From: Planctomycetota bacterium
Lineage (GTDB): Bacteria > Planctomycetota > OFTM77
Direction of reading: 5' to 3'
DNA: 64,000 bases
Assembly: GCA_029260795.1 (NCBI GenBank)
Contig: JAJDCO010000031.1
Coordinates: forward strand, 145,006-209,005
Part shown: piece by piece, positions 33,143-42,401 of the stretch
Layout: the number at the start of each line of letters is the position of its first letter
Numbering within the stretch: the first letter of the stretch is position 1
The notes under the pieces: model-generated
The model's database searches: none
Told to the model about the DNA's origin: nothing
The model's input: only the letters and a program-made list of their open reading frames with translations
Translations under genes and position numbers: made by a program

Positions 33143-36100
33143 ATGAAGTCTGCCGGACTGCTCATCCTCGTCATCGTCGTGGCCGCCTTCGGTGGCGCCC
33201 TCTACTGGCTCAACTCCCAGAACGACGTCACGTCGTCATCGGAAGGTGAGGTCGTCGGCGACACCCCGGGCGGTCGCTCGAGCCAGGTGGCTCGGCCCCT
33301 CGATCCGCTGAACCCGAACGCGGCCGAGCCGGACGCCGTCGCCGCGGCCAAGACCGGGGAAGCCCAGCCCGAGACCGAGGCGGTCGCTGATGTGCCCTCC
33401 GAGGAGCCGGAGGACGAGGAGTGGTCGAGCGGATCGGTCGTCGGTCGCGTCGACACGCCGCTCGGAGCGCCCGCCGCTGGAGCGAAGGTGTATCTCTCCC
33501 CGAACCTCGGCAACGATCTCGGAGCGATCTTCGCCTCCTTCGCCCGCGGGCAGAAAGCCCCGCAAGGCACGCTCGAGGGCGAGGTCGATTCGCGGGGGCG
33601 ATACCGGATCACCGGCCTGGATCCCGAGAAGGCGTACGTGCTGACGGCCGACCATCCCGACTTCGTGCGTGCGACCTTGAACGACGTGTCTGCCCAGGCG
33701 GACGAGGAGCGGGAGCTCGAGAGCCTCGTGCTCGAGAACGGTGGCTCGGTGCGAGGTCAGGTCGTCGATGCGACGGGGACCGGAGTCGCGGGAGCAGAAG
33801 TCAGCTACGCGGTCTCGCGAGGCAACATGGTCTTCATCACGGCGGCTTCGAAGCCGCTTCCACCTCGGAGCACCGAGACCGACAAGCTCGGACGCTACGA
33901 GCTCCGGGGCGTCGAGTCGGGGACGCATCGGATCACGGCCAGCAAAGAGGGCCTGCTGGAAGGGAGATCGGCGCCGGTCACGGTCGAGGTCGGGGATCGC
34001 CACGATGGGGTGAACATCACGCTCGATCCGGGGCAGGTGCTGGCGGGACGAATCGTGGGACCGAGCGGTCAGACGGTGGCCGGCGAGGTGACGGCCTATC
34101 CGCGCATGGATCGAGGCTTCCGCTTCGACCCGGACAGCCCGATGGCGAGCTTTCCTCAGCCCCGGACCGAGAAGACGAATGCGGTCGGCGAGTTCGAGAT
34201 CACGGCGCTGCCCGACGGCAACTACGACTTGGTCGCCAAGGCGGACGGCTTCGCCAGCGGACGTCAGGAGAACGTGACGGCGGGTGAAGGGCATGTCGTC
34301 ATCGAGCTGGCCGTACCGGGTGCCTTGGCGGGACGAGTCGTCGATGGCGCGAGCGGTGAGGGTGTCGGGTCGTTCAAGATCACGATCGCGCCTCAGCGCA
34401 CTGGAAAGCGCCCGATGAGGACGTTTGGAAGATCCGACAAGCAGCGCTCCGAGAGCTTCGAGGTGACCGCCGACGGAGCTTTCACGATCGAGGACGTCGA
34501 CCCCGGGACCTACTACCTCCAGATTGTGAGCGATCGACACGCGAGCTCGGTGCAAGGCCCCTTCGACGTGGTGGCCGGCAACACGACCTCGGGGATCACG
34601 TGTGCGCTGGAGCCCGGATCCCAATTGCGCGGCCGTGTCACCTCGTCGGCGAGCGGCGAGCCGATCAGCGGAGCGAACGTTCAGCTTCAGAAGGTCGAGG
34701 AGAACAACCGGGACCGCGTCATGATGCGCTCGAGCGGAGGCGGTAGCGGTGGCTTCTTGGCGGCGGTCGATGTGTCGGGCTCACCCGGCAGCGACGTTCC
34801 CAGCTTCCGCCACGCGACTCAGGATTCCGTCACGACCGACGACGAGGGTTGGTTCGAGTTCGAGCGGTTGGATCCGGGGGAGTACCGAGTCGAAGCCAAG
34901 GCGAGTGGGTACTGCAAGCACTCCGAGCGCGTGCTGCAAGTCCTGCCCGGCCAGGCGCAGGAGGACATCGAGATCGCGCTCGATCGAGCCGGCCAGGTGG
35001 CCGCGATCGCCCTGGCCAGCGACGGCTCGACGAAAGCCGGGCTGCGCATCGAGCTCGAAGGGCCGCTCGGAGGTGAGAGCCAGACCCAGAGCGAGAATAC
35101 CGATGCCGAAGGTGGTGTGACCTTCGAGGACGTCATTCCCGGTGACTATCGAATCCGGCTCGCCGGCAAGAGCCAGTTCAGCGGCTTCCGATTCCGAATG
35201 GACGACGGAACCAACACGCCCAAGGGCGAGCCCGTGTCGGTGCGAGCCGGGGAGACCAGCCCGGTCGAGCTCGATTGGGCGGGCGTTCGGATCGTGCGCG
35301 GCCGCGTGCTCGAGCGCGGCAATGCGGTGCAAAGCGCCACCGTTTCGTTGAAGACCTCCGCCAATCCCTTCGGGTTCGGCTCACCGACGACCAAGACCGA
35401 CTCGAACGGGGAGTTCGCTTTCGAGGATGTCGAGCCGGGTGCCTACGAGGTGACCGCCGCGAAGCCGACCATGCCCGTGGCCGCGAGCGAGAACATCGTC
35501 GTGGGCGACGCCCTCGAAACCAAGGTCGAGATCGCGCTCTCGACGAGCGTCATCACGGGCCGTGTCACCGACGAGGCCGGGGATCCGATCGTCAACGCGC
35601 GCATCACGATTCAACCGCAGAAGCAACAGGACCCCGAGGGCAGCACGACGACACAATCCGTCGTCTCGTACGCGTTCTCCTCCGGGGACGGTAACTTCAT
35701 CATGAGCTCGTCCGGCTCGAACCAGTTCGTGCGGACCGACGCCGACGGTCGTTACCGCGCCGACAACGTCCCGGCCGGCACCTACGAGGTCGGCGTGTCG
35801 TCCAGTGAGCACATCTCCAGCGATCGAGGTGACGTCGAGGTCGGAGTCGAGGCTGTGGTCGAAGGCATCGACTTCGAGCTCGCCGCTGGCGGGCGCCTGA
35901 AGATCACGGTCGTGGATTCGGGGACCGGAGACGGCGTGGCGTTCGCCTCGATCCGCCTCGACGCCCTCGGCAACGGCGAAGACCCGGAAACCACCGAGTC
36001 CCGCTCCTCCTTCACTCCCGGCGACGGTGTCTTCGAGTACACGGGGCTGGCCCCGGGCCGCTACCGCGTCGTCGTCACGCACGATGAATACGTCGAGAGC

Positions 36101-36169
36101 ACTCAGGAGACGAGCCTCGACGAGAAGCGCAACGCCGACGAGCTGACGTTCCGACTCCTGCACAAGTGA
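33143..36169 (+). CDS. Large membrane-anchored protein with carboxypeptidase-regulatory repeats
   Basis: 1008 residues. The ATG at 33143 has GGGAG upstream and opens with an uncleaved-looking signal anchor (MKSAGLLILVIVVAAFGGALYW). After an acidic Pro/Glu-rich linker to about residue 95 come roughly nine beta-sandwich repeats of the CarboxypepD_reg type, each opening G.V.G.V.D..G.P..GA.V; examples are GSVVGRVDTPLGAPAAGAKV, SVITGRVTDEAGDPIVNARI and GRLKITVVDSGTGDGVAFAS. Each is typically closed by a Tyr-containing strand such as GTYYLQIV or GAYEVTA. These repeats form surface or adhesive stalks and carry no enzyme motif. A strong hairpin follows 15 bases after the stop. A paralogous protein is encoded at 47237-49777. 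Confidence 0.88.
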   Translation: MKSAGLLILVIVVAAFGGALYWLNSQNDVTSSSEGEVVGDTPGGRSSQVARPLDPLNPNAAEPDAVAAAKTGEAQPETEAVADVPSEEPEDEEWSSGSVVGRVDTPLGAPAAGAKVYLSPNLGNDLGAIFASFARGQKAPQGTLEGEVDSRGRYRITGLDPEKAYVLTADHPDFVRATLNDVSAQADEERELESLVLENGGSVRGQVVDATGTGVAGAEVSYAVSRGNMVFITAASKPLPPRSTETDKLGRYELRGVESGTHRITASKEGLLEGRSAPVTVEVGDRHDGVNITLDPGQVLAGRIVGPSGQTVAGEVTAYPRMDRGFRFDPDSPMASFPQPRTEKTNAVGEFEITALPDGNYDLVAKADGFASGRQENVTAGEGHVVIELAVPGALAGRVVDGASGEGVGSFKITIAPQRTGKRPMRTFGRSDKQRSESFEVTADGAFTIEDVDPGTYYLQIVSDRHASSVQGPFDVVAGNTTSGITCALEPGSQLRGRVTSSASGEPISGANVQLQKVEENNRDRVMMRSSGGGSGGFLAAVDVSGSPGSDVPSFRHATQDSVTTDDEGWFEFERLDPGEYRVEAKASGYCKHSERVLQVLPGQAQEDIEIALDRAGQVAAIALASDGSTKAGLRIELEGPLGGESQTQSENTDAEGGVTFEDVIPGDYRIRLAGKSQFSGFRFRMDDGTNTPKGEPVSVRAGETSPVELDWAGVRIVRGRVLERGNAVQSATVSLKTSANPFGFGSPTTKTDSNGEFAFEDVEPGAYEVTAAKPTMPVAASENIVVGDALETKVEIALSTSVITGRVTDEAGDPIVNARITIQPQKQQDPEGSTTTQSVVSYAFSSGDGNFIMSSSGSNQFVRTDADGRYRADNVPAGTYEVGVSSSEHISSDRGDVEVGVEAVVEGIDFELAAGGRLKITVVDSGTGDGVAFASIRLDALGNGEDPETTESRSSFTPGDGVFEYTGLAPGRYRVVVTHDEYVESTQETSLDEKRNADELTFRLLHK

Positions 36170-36588
36170 GGACGACCGGAGGAACCGAGACGCGTCCCGC
36201 GCACGACGCGTCTCGGAGCGGCGGCTCTCTGGCCTGTTGAGTGGCGCCCGAATCAGCGCGACCGCAGCCGCTGATTGCGCTGCGCGGGCGATTTCGCGCC
36301 CGCTCTCTCCTCGCCGTCGCTCGAATGCCAGGCGGCCCGCCGACTGGCCACGAGGGCAGACCGCGCGCCGTGTCGGACTCCGTTCGCGTCTCTGAATCGT
36401 TGGCATTCAGCGAGCCGCGCCGGGATCACCGTCGCCGCCGGAGCGGAGCCGCCGACGGCATTCGTCAGGTGAGACTGATTGCGAAGTAGATCGTCGTGGA
36501 GCTCGAAGGCGTTGAGCTGCGTTCATCGAGTCCGCGGTGGCCGTGCACGAAGCCGCGCGAAAGCGGTCCTGTGGATTCGCCGCCGCGC
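36170..36588. other. Intergenic region between convergent genes
   Basis: 419 bases. It starts with the terminator-like hairpin (36185-36216). At 36373-36394 it contains a diverged piece of the dispersed repeat found at 47060 and 50056. Nothing else recognised. Confidence 0.45.
36185..36216 (+). terminator. Terminator-like hairpin after the repeat-protein gene
   Basis: CCGAGACGCGTC at 36185-36196 and GACGCGTCTCGG at 36205-36216 pair perfectly over 12 bases around an 8-base loop, starting 15 bases after the stop codon. No U-tract follows, which is common in GC-rich genomes. Confidence 0.6.
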
Positions 36589-39057
36589 TCAGCTCTTTAC
36601 GGCGCCGGCACGGATCCACTCGAGGATCAGCTGGTACTGCTCACTCGAGTCGGGGTACAGGCCGTCGTGGTTGCCGTCGGTGGCTCGGAGCTTTCGAAGG
36701 AGGAGGCTGTTCTCCGGGTCGGCCGGGTCGACGCGCGGGATCTGCTCGGCGGGGCTCAGCTCGATTGTAAGCTCGCGGAAGAGATCGTCGATATCGTCAC
36801 ACGAGACGCGGAAGGCGCCTTCTTGGCGGCCGGTCGGTGAGTGGCAGGCGACGCAGACTCCGGTGTCGCAGGCGCCGTTGCTGCCGGTACGCAGGAAATC
36901 GGCCACATCATTCTCGAGGCTCGGAAGGACCTCGATCGACAGGCTGTCGACGACGTCGGTCGACTGCATGGCGTCGAGGTTGCCGTCGTCCACCGTGAGC
37001 CGAATCACGATCGGCGGGCGGAGCGTGAAGCCGATCAGCGCGGCTTGCGTCGGTGTGAAGAGCAGGTTCGGCAACGAGTCCGAGTTGAACTGGAGCGCCT
37101 CGTTGCCCGAGATCTGTTGCCAGCTCGAGCTCAGCGTCGAGCCGTCCGGATCGCTGCTCGGCAAGGAGTCGATCACCACACTCTCACCCGGCTGAACGGC
37201 GGCCACGGGCTCTCCCTGAATCACGGCTTGGGGAGGCCGGTTCTCGATCGTGAGGGCCACGGTGTCCGGGTCGCTGAACTGCGCACCATTCGAAACCTCG
37301 AGCGTGAAGACGAGATCGCGATGAACGTTCGGGAGCGTCACGTTCGGCAGCTCGGCGGTCGGGTCGTCCAGGATGCCCTCGAAGCCGACCGGCTCGGTCC
37401 AGCGGTACTCGAGGATCGGGAACCCGTTCGGGTCGAAGCTGCGGCTGGCGTCGAGGCAGACGGTCTCGAGCGGTCGGTAGGCACTCCCGTCTCCCGGATC
37501 ACACGCCTCGGCGATCGCGATCGGGGCGTCCGGGCTCGAGACGGTGATCATCACGTCATCCGCGGCGCCGTATTGCAGCCCGTCCCAGGAGAGGACGCGA
37601 AAGCGGAGTGCGCGAAAGGCGAGGTCACTCGGAGCCGTGAAGCTGGGCGTCAGGCTCGTGGGATCGTCGAGGACTACGGCGGCGCCGGCCATCTGACGCC
37701 AGGCGAAGGTCGGCGGCAGCGGCCCGTCGATGTCGTCCACCGTGCCGGCCAAGGTCACCAATGCTCCCGGTGCAACGGTTTGGTCGTCACCGGCCGCACC
37801 GATCGGGGCGTCGTTGTCGCTGGGGGCGACGAAGACCTGGACGGCGTCGGTCGAGCTGCGTGTGCCGTCGGAGACCGTCAGATCGAAGCGCAGGATGCGG
37901 GGCACGTCGTCGGGTGCCGTGAAGAGCGGAGTGGCCGAGCTGGCGCTCGAGAGCTCGATGTCCTCGTCGCTGGTGCTCCAGGCGAAGCTCAAGCCGGAGA
38001 ACGGCGTGTCGGGATCGAAGCTGTCGAACGCGCTGAGCGAGACCTCACTGCCCGGTGACGCGATCTGAGTGCGTCCCGCGTCCGCTCGGGGCGTCGAGCT
38101 GGCACTCGCGCGCGCCTGAATCGTCACGAACGAGGAGATGCCTTCCCGCAGGTCGTCGAACACCCGCAGCTCGAAGACGTAGTCGAGGTCTTGATTCGGA
38201 TCGGTGTCGAATTGGACGATCGGATCCGAAGTGTTGGGGGTGAGCGTGACGTTCTCGGGCGGAACCCACTCGTAGGTGAGCGCGTCGCCGTCGGGATCGT
38301 CAGAGCCTGTCGCGTCCAGCGTCACGGTCGCACCGCGTGGCACGACCTGGTTCGGCCCGGCCTCGCCGAGCGGACGCGTGTCGACGTCGATGGTCACGGT
38401 GTCCGGTGGCGAGAGGAGAACGCCATCCGTGACCGTCAGCTCGAAGGTCAGCTGATCGCGACCGAAGACGGGCGTGAAAGTCGGCCGCGCCGCGGTGTCG
38501 TCGCTCAGCGGGGGGCTGCCCGCGCCCCCGGTCTGGAGCCAGCGGTATCGGAGCGGTCCGGGTCCCGCGTCCGGATCGATCGACGCCCGGCCATCGAGGG
38601 TGACCCGAAGGCCAGGATCGGCGATCTGATCGCTGCCGGCATTCGCCGTGGGGCGAGCGTTGCGCACGGTGATCGTCACCTCGTCGGGCGACCCCGCGAG
38701 CTCCTCCTCGGTCACGACCAGTCGGAAGCTGAAGGTCGCATCGGCCAGTGGGGCCACGAAGGAAGGGCGCGCCGTGTCGGAGCTCTTCAATGTGGCCTTG
38801 GGTCCGGAGAGCTGCTCCCATCGGAACTGCAACCCGGGTTGACCGGGGTTGCCGGACTTGCTCCGTGTGCCATCGAGGAAGACGACGCTTCCGTAGCCGG
38901 TGGCGAGGTCGGGCCCGGCGTCGGCGGTCGGTGGCTGAATGTGCTCCTCGGAGATGAGGAACACGTCACCACTCTCGCGGCGGCAGCTCGAGCCGAGGAG
39001 CAAGGACAGGGACAAGACGCTCCCCGCGGCGGCGCGACCGATGCGCGTCCTTTGCAT
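36589..39057 (-). CDS. Lipoprotein with PKD/Ig-like repeats and a C-terminal c-type heme site
   Basis: 822 residues. The ATG at 39057 gives a lipoprotein signal (LSLSLLLGSSC, with the lipidated cysteine near residue 24). About seven PKD-like beta repeats follow, marked by PPTADAGPDLATGYGS, ANAGSDQIADPG, GEAGPNQVVPRGATVTLDATGS, ADAGRTQIASPG and GAAGDDQTVAPGALVTL, each with WEQLSG- or W.Q.-type and FTLEVSNG-type strands. The last 100 residues hold one CVACH heme-binding motif and a helical tail (NSLLLRKL, YQLILEWIRAGA) like planctomycete cytochrome modules. It is probably an outer-membrane or periplasmic electron-accepting lipoprotein (inference). The open frame extends 727 codons upstream, but that part is a shadow of the divergent cytochrome gene. 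The divergent partner starts 189 bases away. Confidence 0.85.
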   Translation of the reverse strand: MQRTRIGRAAAGSVLSLSLLLGSSCRRESGDVFLISEEHIQPPTADAGPDLATGYGSVVFLDGTRSKSGNPGQPGLQFRWEQLSGPKATLKSSDTARPSFVAPLADATFSFRLVVTEEELAGSPDEVTITVRNARPTANAGSDQIADPGLRVTLDGRASIDPDAGPGPLRYRWLQTGGAGSPPLSDDTAARPTFTPVFGRDQLTFELTVTDGVLLSPPDTVTIDVDTRPLGEAGPNQVVPRGATVTLDATGSDDPDGDALTYEWVPPENVTLTPNTSDPIVQFDTDPNQDLDYVFELRVFDDLREGISSFVTIQARASASSTPRADAGRTQIASPGSEVSLSAFDSFDPDTPFSGLSFAWSTSDEDIELSSASSATPLFTAPDDVPRILRFDLTVSDGTRSSTDAVQVFVAPSDNDAPIGAAGDDQTVAPGALVTLAGTVDDIDGPLPPTFAWRQMAGAAVVLDDPTSLTPSFTAPSDLAFRALRFRVLSWDGLQYGAADDVMITVSSPDAPIAIAEACDPGDGSAYRPLETVCLDASRSFDPNGFPILEYRWTEPVGFEGILDDPTAELPNVTLPNVHRDLVFTLEVSNGAQFSDPDTVALTIENRPPQAVIQGEPVAAVQPGESVVIDSLPSSDPDGSTLSSSWQQISGNEALQFNSDSLPNLLFTPTQAALIGFTLRPPIVIRLTVDDGNLDAMQSTDVVDSLSIEVLPSLENDVADFLRTGSNGACDTGVCVACHSPTGRQEGAFRVSCDDIDDLFRELTIELSPAEQIPRVDPADPENSLLLRKLRATDGNHDGLYPDSSEQYQLILEWIRAGAVKS

Positions 39058-39195
39058 GCTGAGGATCCTTCTGGCGTTGGTTCGAGGCGGCGAGCGGAGG
39101 ATCCACGAATACCTCATCCCCGGAGGCGGGCCAAGGGGCAAGCGGATCGAGGCGCGGATCGACCCCAAGGCAGAGCCGGGCCGCCGCGCACCCGG

Positions 39196-39201
39196 TATAC
39201 T
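39196..39201 (+). promoter_or_regulatory. -10-like element before the multiheme cytochrome gene
   Basis: TATACT in CCGGTATACTGTTC, 45 bases before the ATG at 39247. No clear -35. It lies in the 189-base divergent control region. Confidence 0.35.
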
Positions 39202-39246
39202 GTTCTTCGAACGAAAACCGTCACGTCGCCAACGAGATCTCGCGCC

Positions 39247-40803
39247 ATGCACCGCCTTCTCCCACTCCTCTTGATCCTGTGGGCCGGAGCCTGCGCCGAT
39301 GACGATTCCGCCACCCAGGACAAGTCGCCCGATATCTCGATCGGGGTGATCGAGGCGCTCGCGACGACGTCCTACGAGGAGCTCCTCGCCGATCTGCCTC
39401 GATCGGGACCCGTGCCGTTCTGGTCGCAGGATCTCCGCGGGGGCTACGTCGGCTCGGACGCCTGCTCGGAGTGCCATCTCGAGGAGTTCGAGCTCCAATC
39501 GGCCACACGAATGCATGGCACGGGCGAGCGCGTCACGGCCGAGAACCGCGAGAGGCTTTTTCCGTCCCATCTGCGCGAGAGCACGTTCGAGGACCCCTAC
39601 AACCGAAGCCGCTATCGCTTTGAGTTCGAGGACAACGGCGTCGTGATGGAGGTGCGGAAGCCGAAGGGCCAATCGACACGCATTCCCGTCGACTGGGCGA
39701 TCGGAGCGGGCGGGCGCGCCTACACCTTCGTGACACCATCGGGTGAGACGGACCTGCTCGAGCTGCGGGTCTCCCACTACACCGATCTCGACGAGTGGGG
39801 CGTCACGCCCAGGCAGCCACCGAGCCACGATCCGCGTGGGATCCAGTTCGGCCCGCGACCGGCCTGGCGCTGCTTCGACTGTCATGCGACCGGCGTCCTG
39901 AAGCAGCCGGACGGGCGACTGATCCTCGATGAGGCGCTGGGGGGCGTGCAGTGTGAGCGCTGTCACGGGCCGGGCGGGAAGCACGTCGAGGCGATGGCTC
40001 GCGGCGACGAGGAGGAGAGCCATCTCCTCGGGCTCCAGGGCCTCAGTGGCGCCGAGCAGGTGGCGTTCTGTGCTCAGTGTCACCGTCGGATCGAAGAGGT
40101 TGACGTCGCCGAGATCGTCACCGAGTCGGCGTCGATCGTGCGGCACTCCGGGGTCGGAATCACGCTGTCGGCCTGCTTTCTGAAGAGCGAGGACTTCGGC
40201 TGCCTCAACTGCCACAGCCCGCACCAGGACTCGGTGAAAGGAGACGCCGGGCACTACGATCACGTGTGTGCCGGCTGTCACCCGGGCGTCGTGCAAGAGG
40301 AGGGGCACGGCGGCCAAGACGGCTCCGTGACGACCTGCATCGGCTGTCACATGCAGGCCGTCCCGACCTCGATGGGAGTCGAGGGACGAGAGTCGACCTT
40401 CGTGGACCATTGGATTCGCGTCCCGGGTCGCTTCGCGAAGATCGACGGGCCCGAGGAGCGCTTGAAGCACCAACCCGAGCTGGCCGATCTCGTGCTCGGG
40501 GCCGCTTTCCAGACGCTCGAACGCGACCGCGAGAACCACATGGCATTCGCGAACATCGGCAAGATCCTGCAGGCGCGCGGCGAGCTCGATCGGGCCGCTT
40601 GGGCCTACGAGCAGTCGGTGCGTCTGGAGCCCGGCAAGATCCCCAACATCGGTGCCTTGGCGATGCTGGCGATGCAGCTCCGGTACCCTACCAAGGCGCG
40701 CTGGGCCTGCCAGCGGATCCTCGAGCTGTCGCCGCGGAACGACCTGGCCACCAAGCTGCTCGAGAAGATCGATCGGCTGGAGGAATCGTTGGGTCGCCGC
40801 TGA
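39247..40803 (+). CDS. Seven-heme c-type cytochrome lipoprotein with TPR tail
   Basis: 518 residues. The N-terminus [17 protein letters not shown] is a lipoprotein signal with the modified cysteine near 16. Seven CxxCH motifs are present: CSECH, CFDCH, CERCH, CAQCH, CLNCH, CAGCH and CIGCH, in the spacing of the cytochrome c554/multiheme family, with HGPGGKH and HSPHQD supplying possible distal histidines. From about 415 to the end there are TPR-like helices ([24 protein letters not shown]). Likely role: periplasmic or outer-membrane electron transfer; donor and acceptor are not evident. It is divergent from the PKD-heme lipoprotein and 148 bases upstream of the DUF1501 operon. The open frame continues far upstream but starts here at the signal peptide. 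Confidence 0.9.
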   Translation: MHRLLPLLLILWAGACADDDSATQDKSPDISIGVIEALATTSYEELLADLPRSGPVPFWSQDLRGGYVGSDACSECHLEEFELQSATRMHGTGERVTAENRERLFPSHLRESTFEDPYNRSRYRFEFEDNGVVMEVRKPKGQSTRIPVDWAIGAGGRAYTFVTPSGETDLLELRVSHYTDLDEWGVTPRQPPSHDPRGIQFGPRPAWRCFDCHATGVLKQPDGRLILDEALGGVQCERCHGPGGKHVEAMARGDEEESHLLGLQGLSGAEQVAFCAQCHRRIEEVDVAEIVTESASIVRHSGVGITLSACFLKSEDFGCLNCHSPHQDSVKGDAGHYDHVCAGCHPGVVQEEGHGGQDGSVTTCIGCHMQAVPTSMGVEGRESTFVDHWIRVPGRFAKIDGPEERLKHQPELADLVLGAAFQTLERDRENHMAFANIGKILQARGELDRAAWAYEQSVRLEPGKIPNIGALAMLAMQLRYPTKARWACQRILELSPRNDLATKLLEKIDRLEESLGRR

Positions 40804-40951
40804 GCCGACGGAGTGTCTCCAAGCCGCTCGCGGTGCCGATCTTGGCGTCACGCCGGGCCATTTGGTAAACATGACGGAGCCCTTCTCAAGGGGCACACCT
40901 CGCCCACCTGACGACCTGCGGCGCTTCATCGCGCCCTTTCGGAGACATTCC

Positions 40952-42391
40952 ATGAGTCGAGCCCGCGGACCTGGGGGAGGATGGACGCGTCGTGAGATCT
41001 TGCGCGCCGGAGGGGCGAGCCTCCTGGGGCTGAGCCTGCCGCAGATGCTGAAGGCCTCGGAGGCGGCGCCCATTCTCACGAGCGGTCCCGGTTGGAATCG
41101 GGCCAAGAGCATCATCCTGCTGTACATGCAGGGCGGCCCCTCGCACATCGACCTCTGGGATCCAAAGGACGGCGTGCCCGACGACGTGCGCAGCCCTTTC
41201 AGGACGATCAAGAGCAAGGTGCCCGGTATGGAGGTCACCGAGCTCCTGCCTCACCTGGCCCAGATCACCGATCGCATCACCATGATCCGCTCGATGGCCT
41301 ACACGCCGAACGGGCTCTTCAACCATACGGCGGCGATCTACCAGATGCTGACCGGCTACACGGCCGATCGCGTCAGCCCGTCGGGTCAGCTCGAGCCGCC
41401 TTCGCCGAAGGACTTCCCGAACTTCGGCGCCAACATCATCAAGCTCAAGCCACCGCAGGTTTCGATGCTGCCTTTCGTGATGACGCCGCGACCGTTGCAG
41501 GAGAGCAACGTGATCGGAAAGGCGGGCACCGCGGGCTTCTTGGGTCGAGCCTTCGACCCGTACACGCTGTATCCGACCGGCGACGATCTCGACCAGGCGA
41601 AGATGGAGCGCATCCGAATCAAAGATCTCGCCCTGCGCCCCGAGCTGTCGATCGATCGGCTCGAGCGCCGCGGACGTCTGCGCGATCAGGTCCGGCAGAA
41701 CATGCGCGCGATCGACGAAGCGGTCGAGCACTTTCAGCTCGATCGATACACCGAGCAGGCGATGAGCCTCATCCTGTCCGGCCGCGCTCGCAACGCCTTC
41801 GATCTGAGCCAGGAGCCCGACAAGCTGCGCGACCAGTACGGCCGAACGACCTTTGGGCAATGCTGTCTGCTCGCGAGGCGCTGCGTCGAAGCGGGCGCGC
41901 GCGTGGTGCAGGTCAACTGGCCGAAGGTGGCCAACTCCGATCGCCACTCGTGGGACATGCACAAGGACCTGAAGAATCGGCTCGGCAACGAGGCGGCACC
42001 CATGTTCGATCCCGCCTACTCCTCTCTCATTCGCGATCTCGATTCGCGCGGCCTGCTCGAGGACACGCTCGTGGTCGCGGTCGGCGAGTTCGGCCGAAGC
42101 CCCAAGCGAGGCATCAGCACCTCGGGCAATGACAACACCGACGACGGTCGCGACCACTGGCCCTACTGCTTCACTGCGCTCTTGGCGGGCGGTGGCATCA
42201 AGCGCGGATACGTCCACGGTCGCTCCGACGAGACCGGCTCGGCTCCGCTCGAGAACCCCGTGCATCCGACCGAGCTGCTCGCCACCCTCTATCACGCGGT
42301 CGGCATCTCGCCCGAGACGATGGTCTTCAACCATTTGAATCAACCCCGCGAGATGACGCCCGGCTCGCCTGTCACCGACCTCTTCGCCTGA
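40952..42391 (+). CDS. DUF1501 protein with Tat signal
   Basis: 479 residues. The N-terminus carries a twin-arginine signal ([21 protein letters not shown]), indicating export in folded form. The body is DUF1501: [17 protein letters not shown] near the start, [21 protein letters not shown], and near the end [14 protein letters not shown] with [21 protein letters not shown]. The family is related to the alkaline-phosphatase superfamily, is abundant in planctomycetes, and its reaction is unknown. The ATG at 40952 has GGAG eight bases upstream; an ATG at 40871 is in frame but would add an atypical leader. It is the first gene of an operon with the cytochrome-WD40 and DUF1549/DUF1553 genes. Confidence 0.92.
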   Translation: MSRARGPGGGWTRREILRAGGASLLGLSLPQMLKASEAAPILTSGPGWNRAKSIILLYMQGGPSHIDLWDPKDGVPDDVRSPFRTIKSKVPGMEVTELLPHLAQITDRITMIRSMAYTPNGLFNHTAAIYQMLTGYTADRVSPSGQLEPPSPKDFPNFGANIIKLKPPQVSMLPFVMTPRPLQESNVIGKAGTAGFLGRAFDPYTLYPTGDDLDQAKMERIRIKDLALRPELSIDRLERRGRLRDQVRQNMRAIDEAVEHFQLDRYTEQAMSLILSGRARNAFDLSQEPDKLRDQYGRTTFGQCCLLARRCVEAGARVVQVNWPKVANSDRHSWDMHKDLKNRLGNEAAPMFDPAYSSLIRDLDSRGLLEDTLVVAVGEFGRSPKRGISTSGNDNTDDGRDHWPYCFTALLAGGGIKRGYVHGRSDETGSAPLENPVHPTELLATLYHAVGISPETMVFNHLNQPREMTPGSPVTDLFA

Positions 42392-42401
42392 GGAGGATGA
42401 C

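Noticed and set aside
36589..41238. Upstream half of the 1549-codon minus frame (39058-41238)
   Set aside because: It is opposite the seven-heme cytochrome and DUF1501 genes and has no motif of its own. The lipoprotein signal at 39057 marks the true start.
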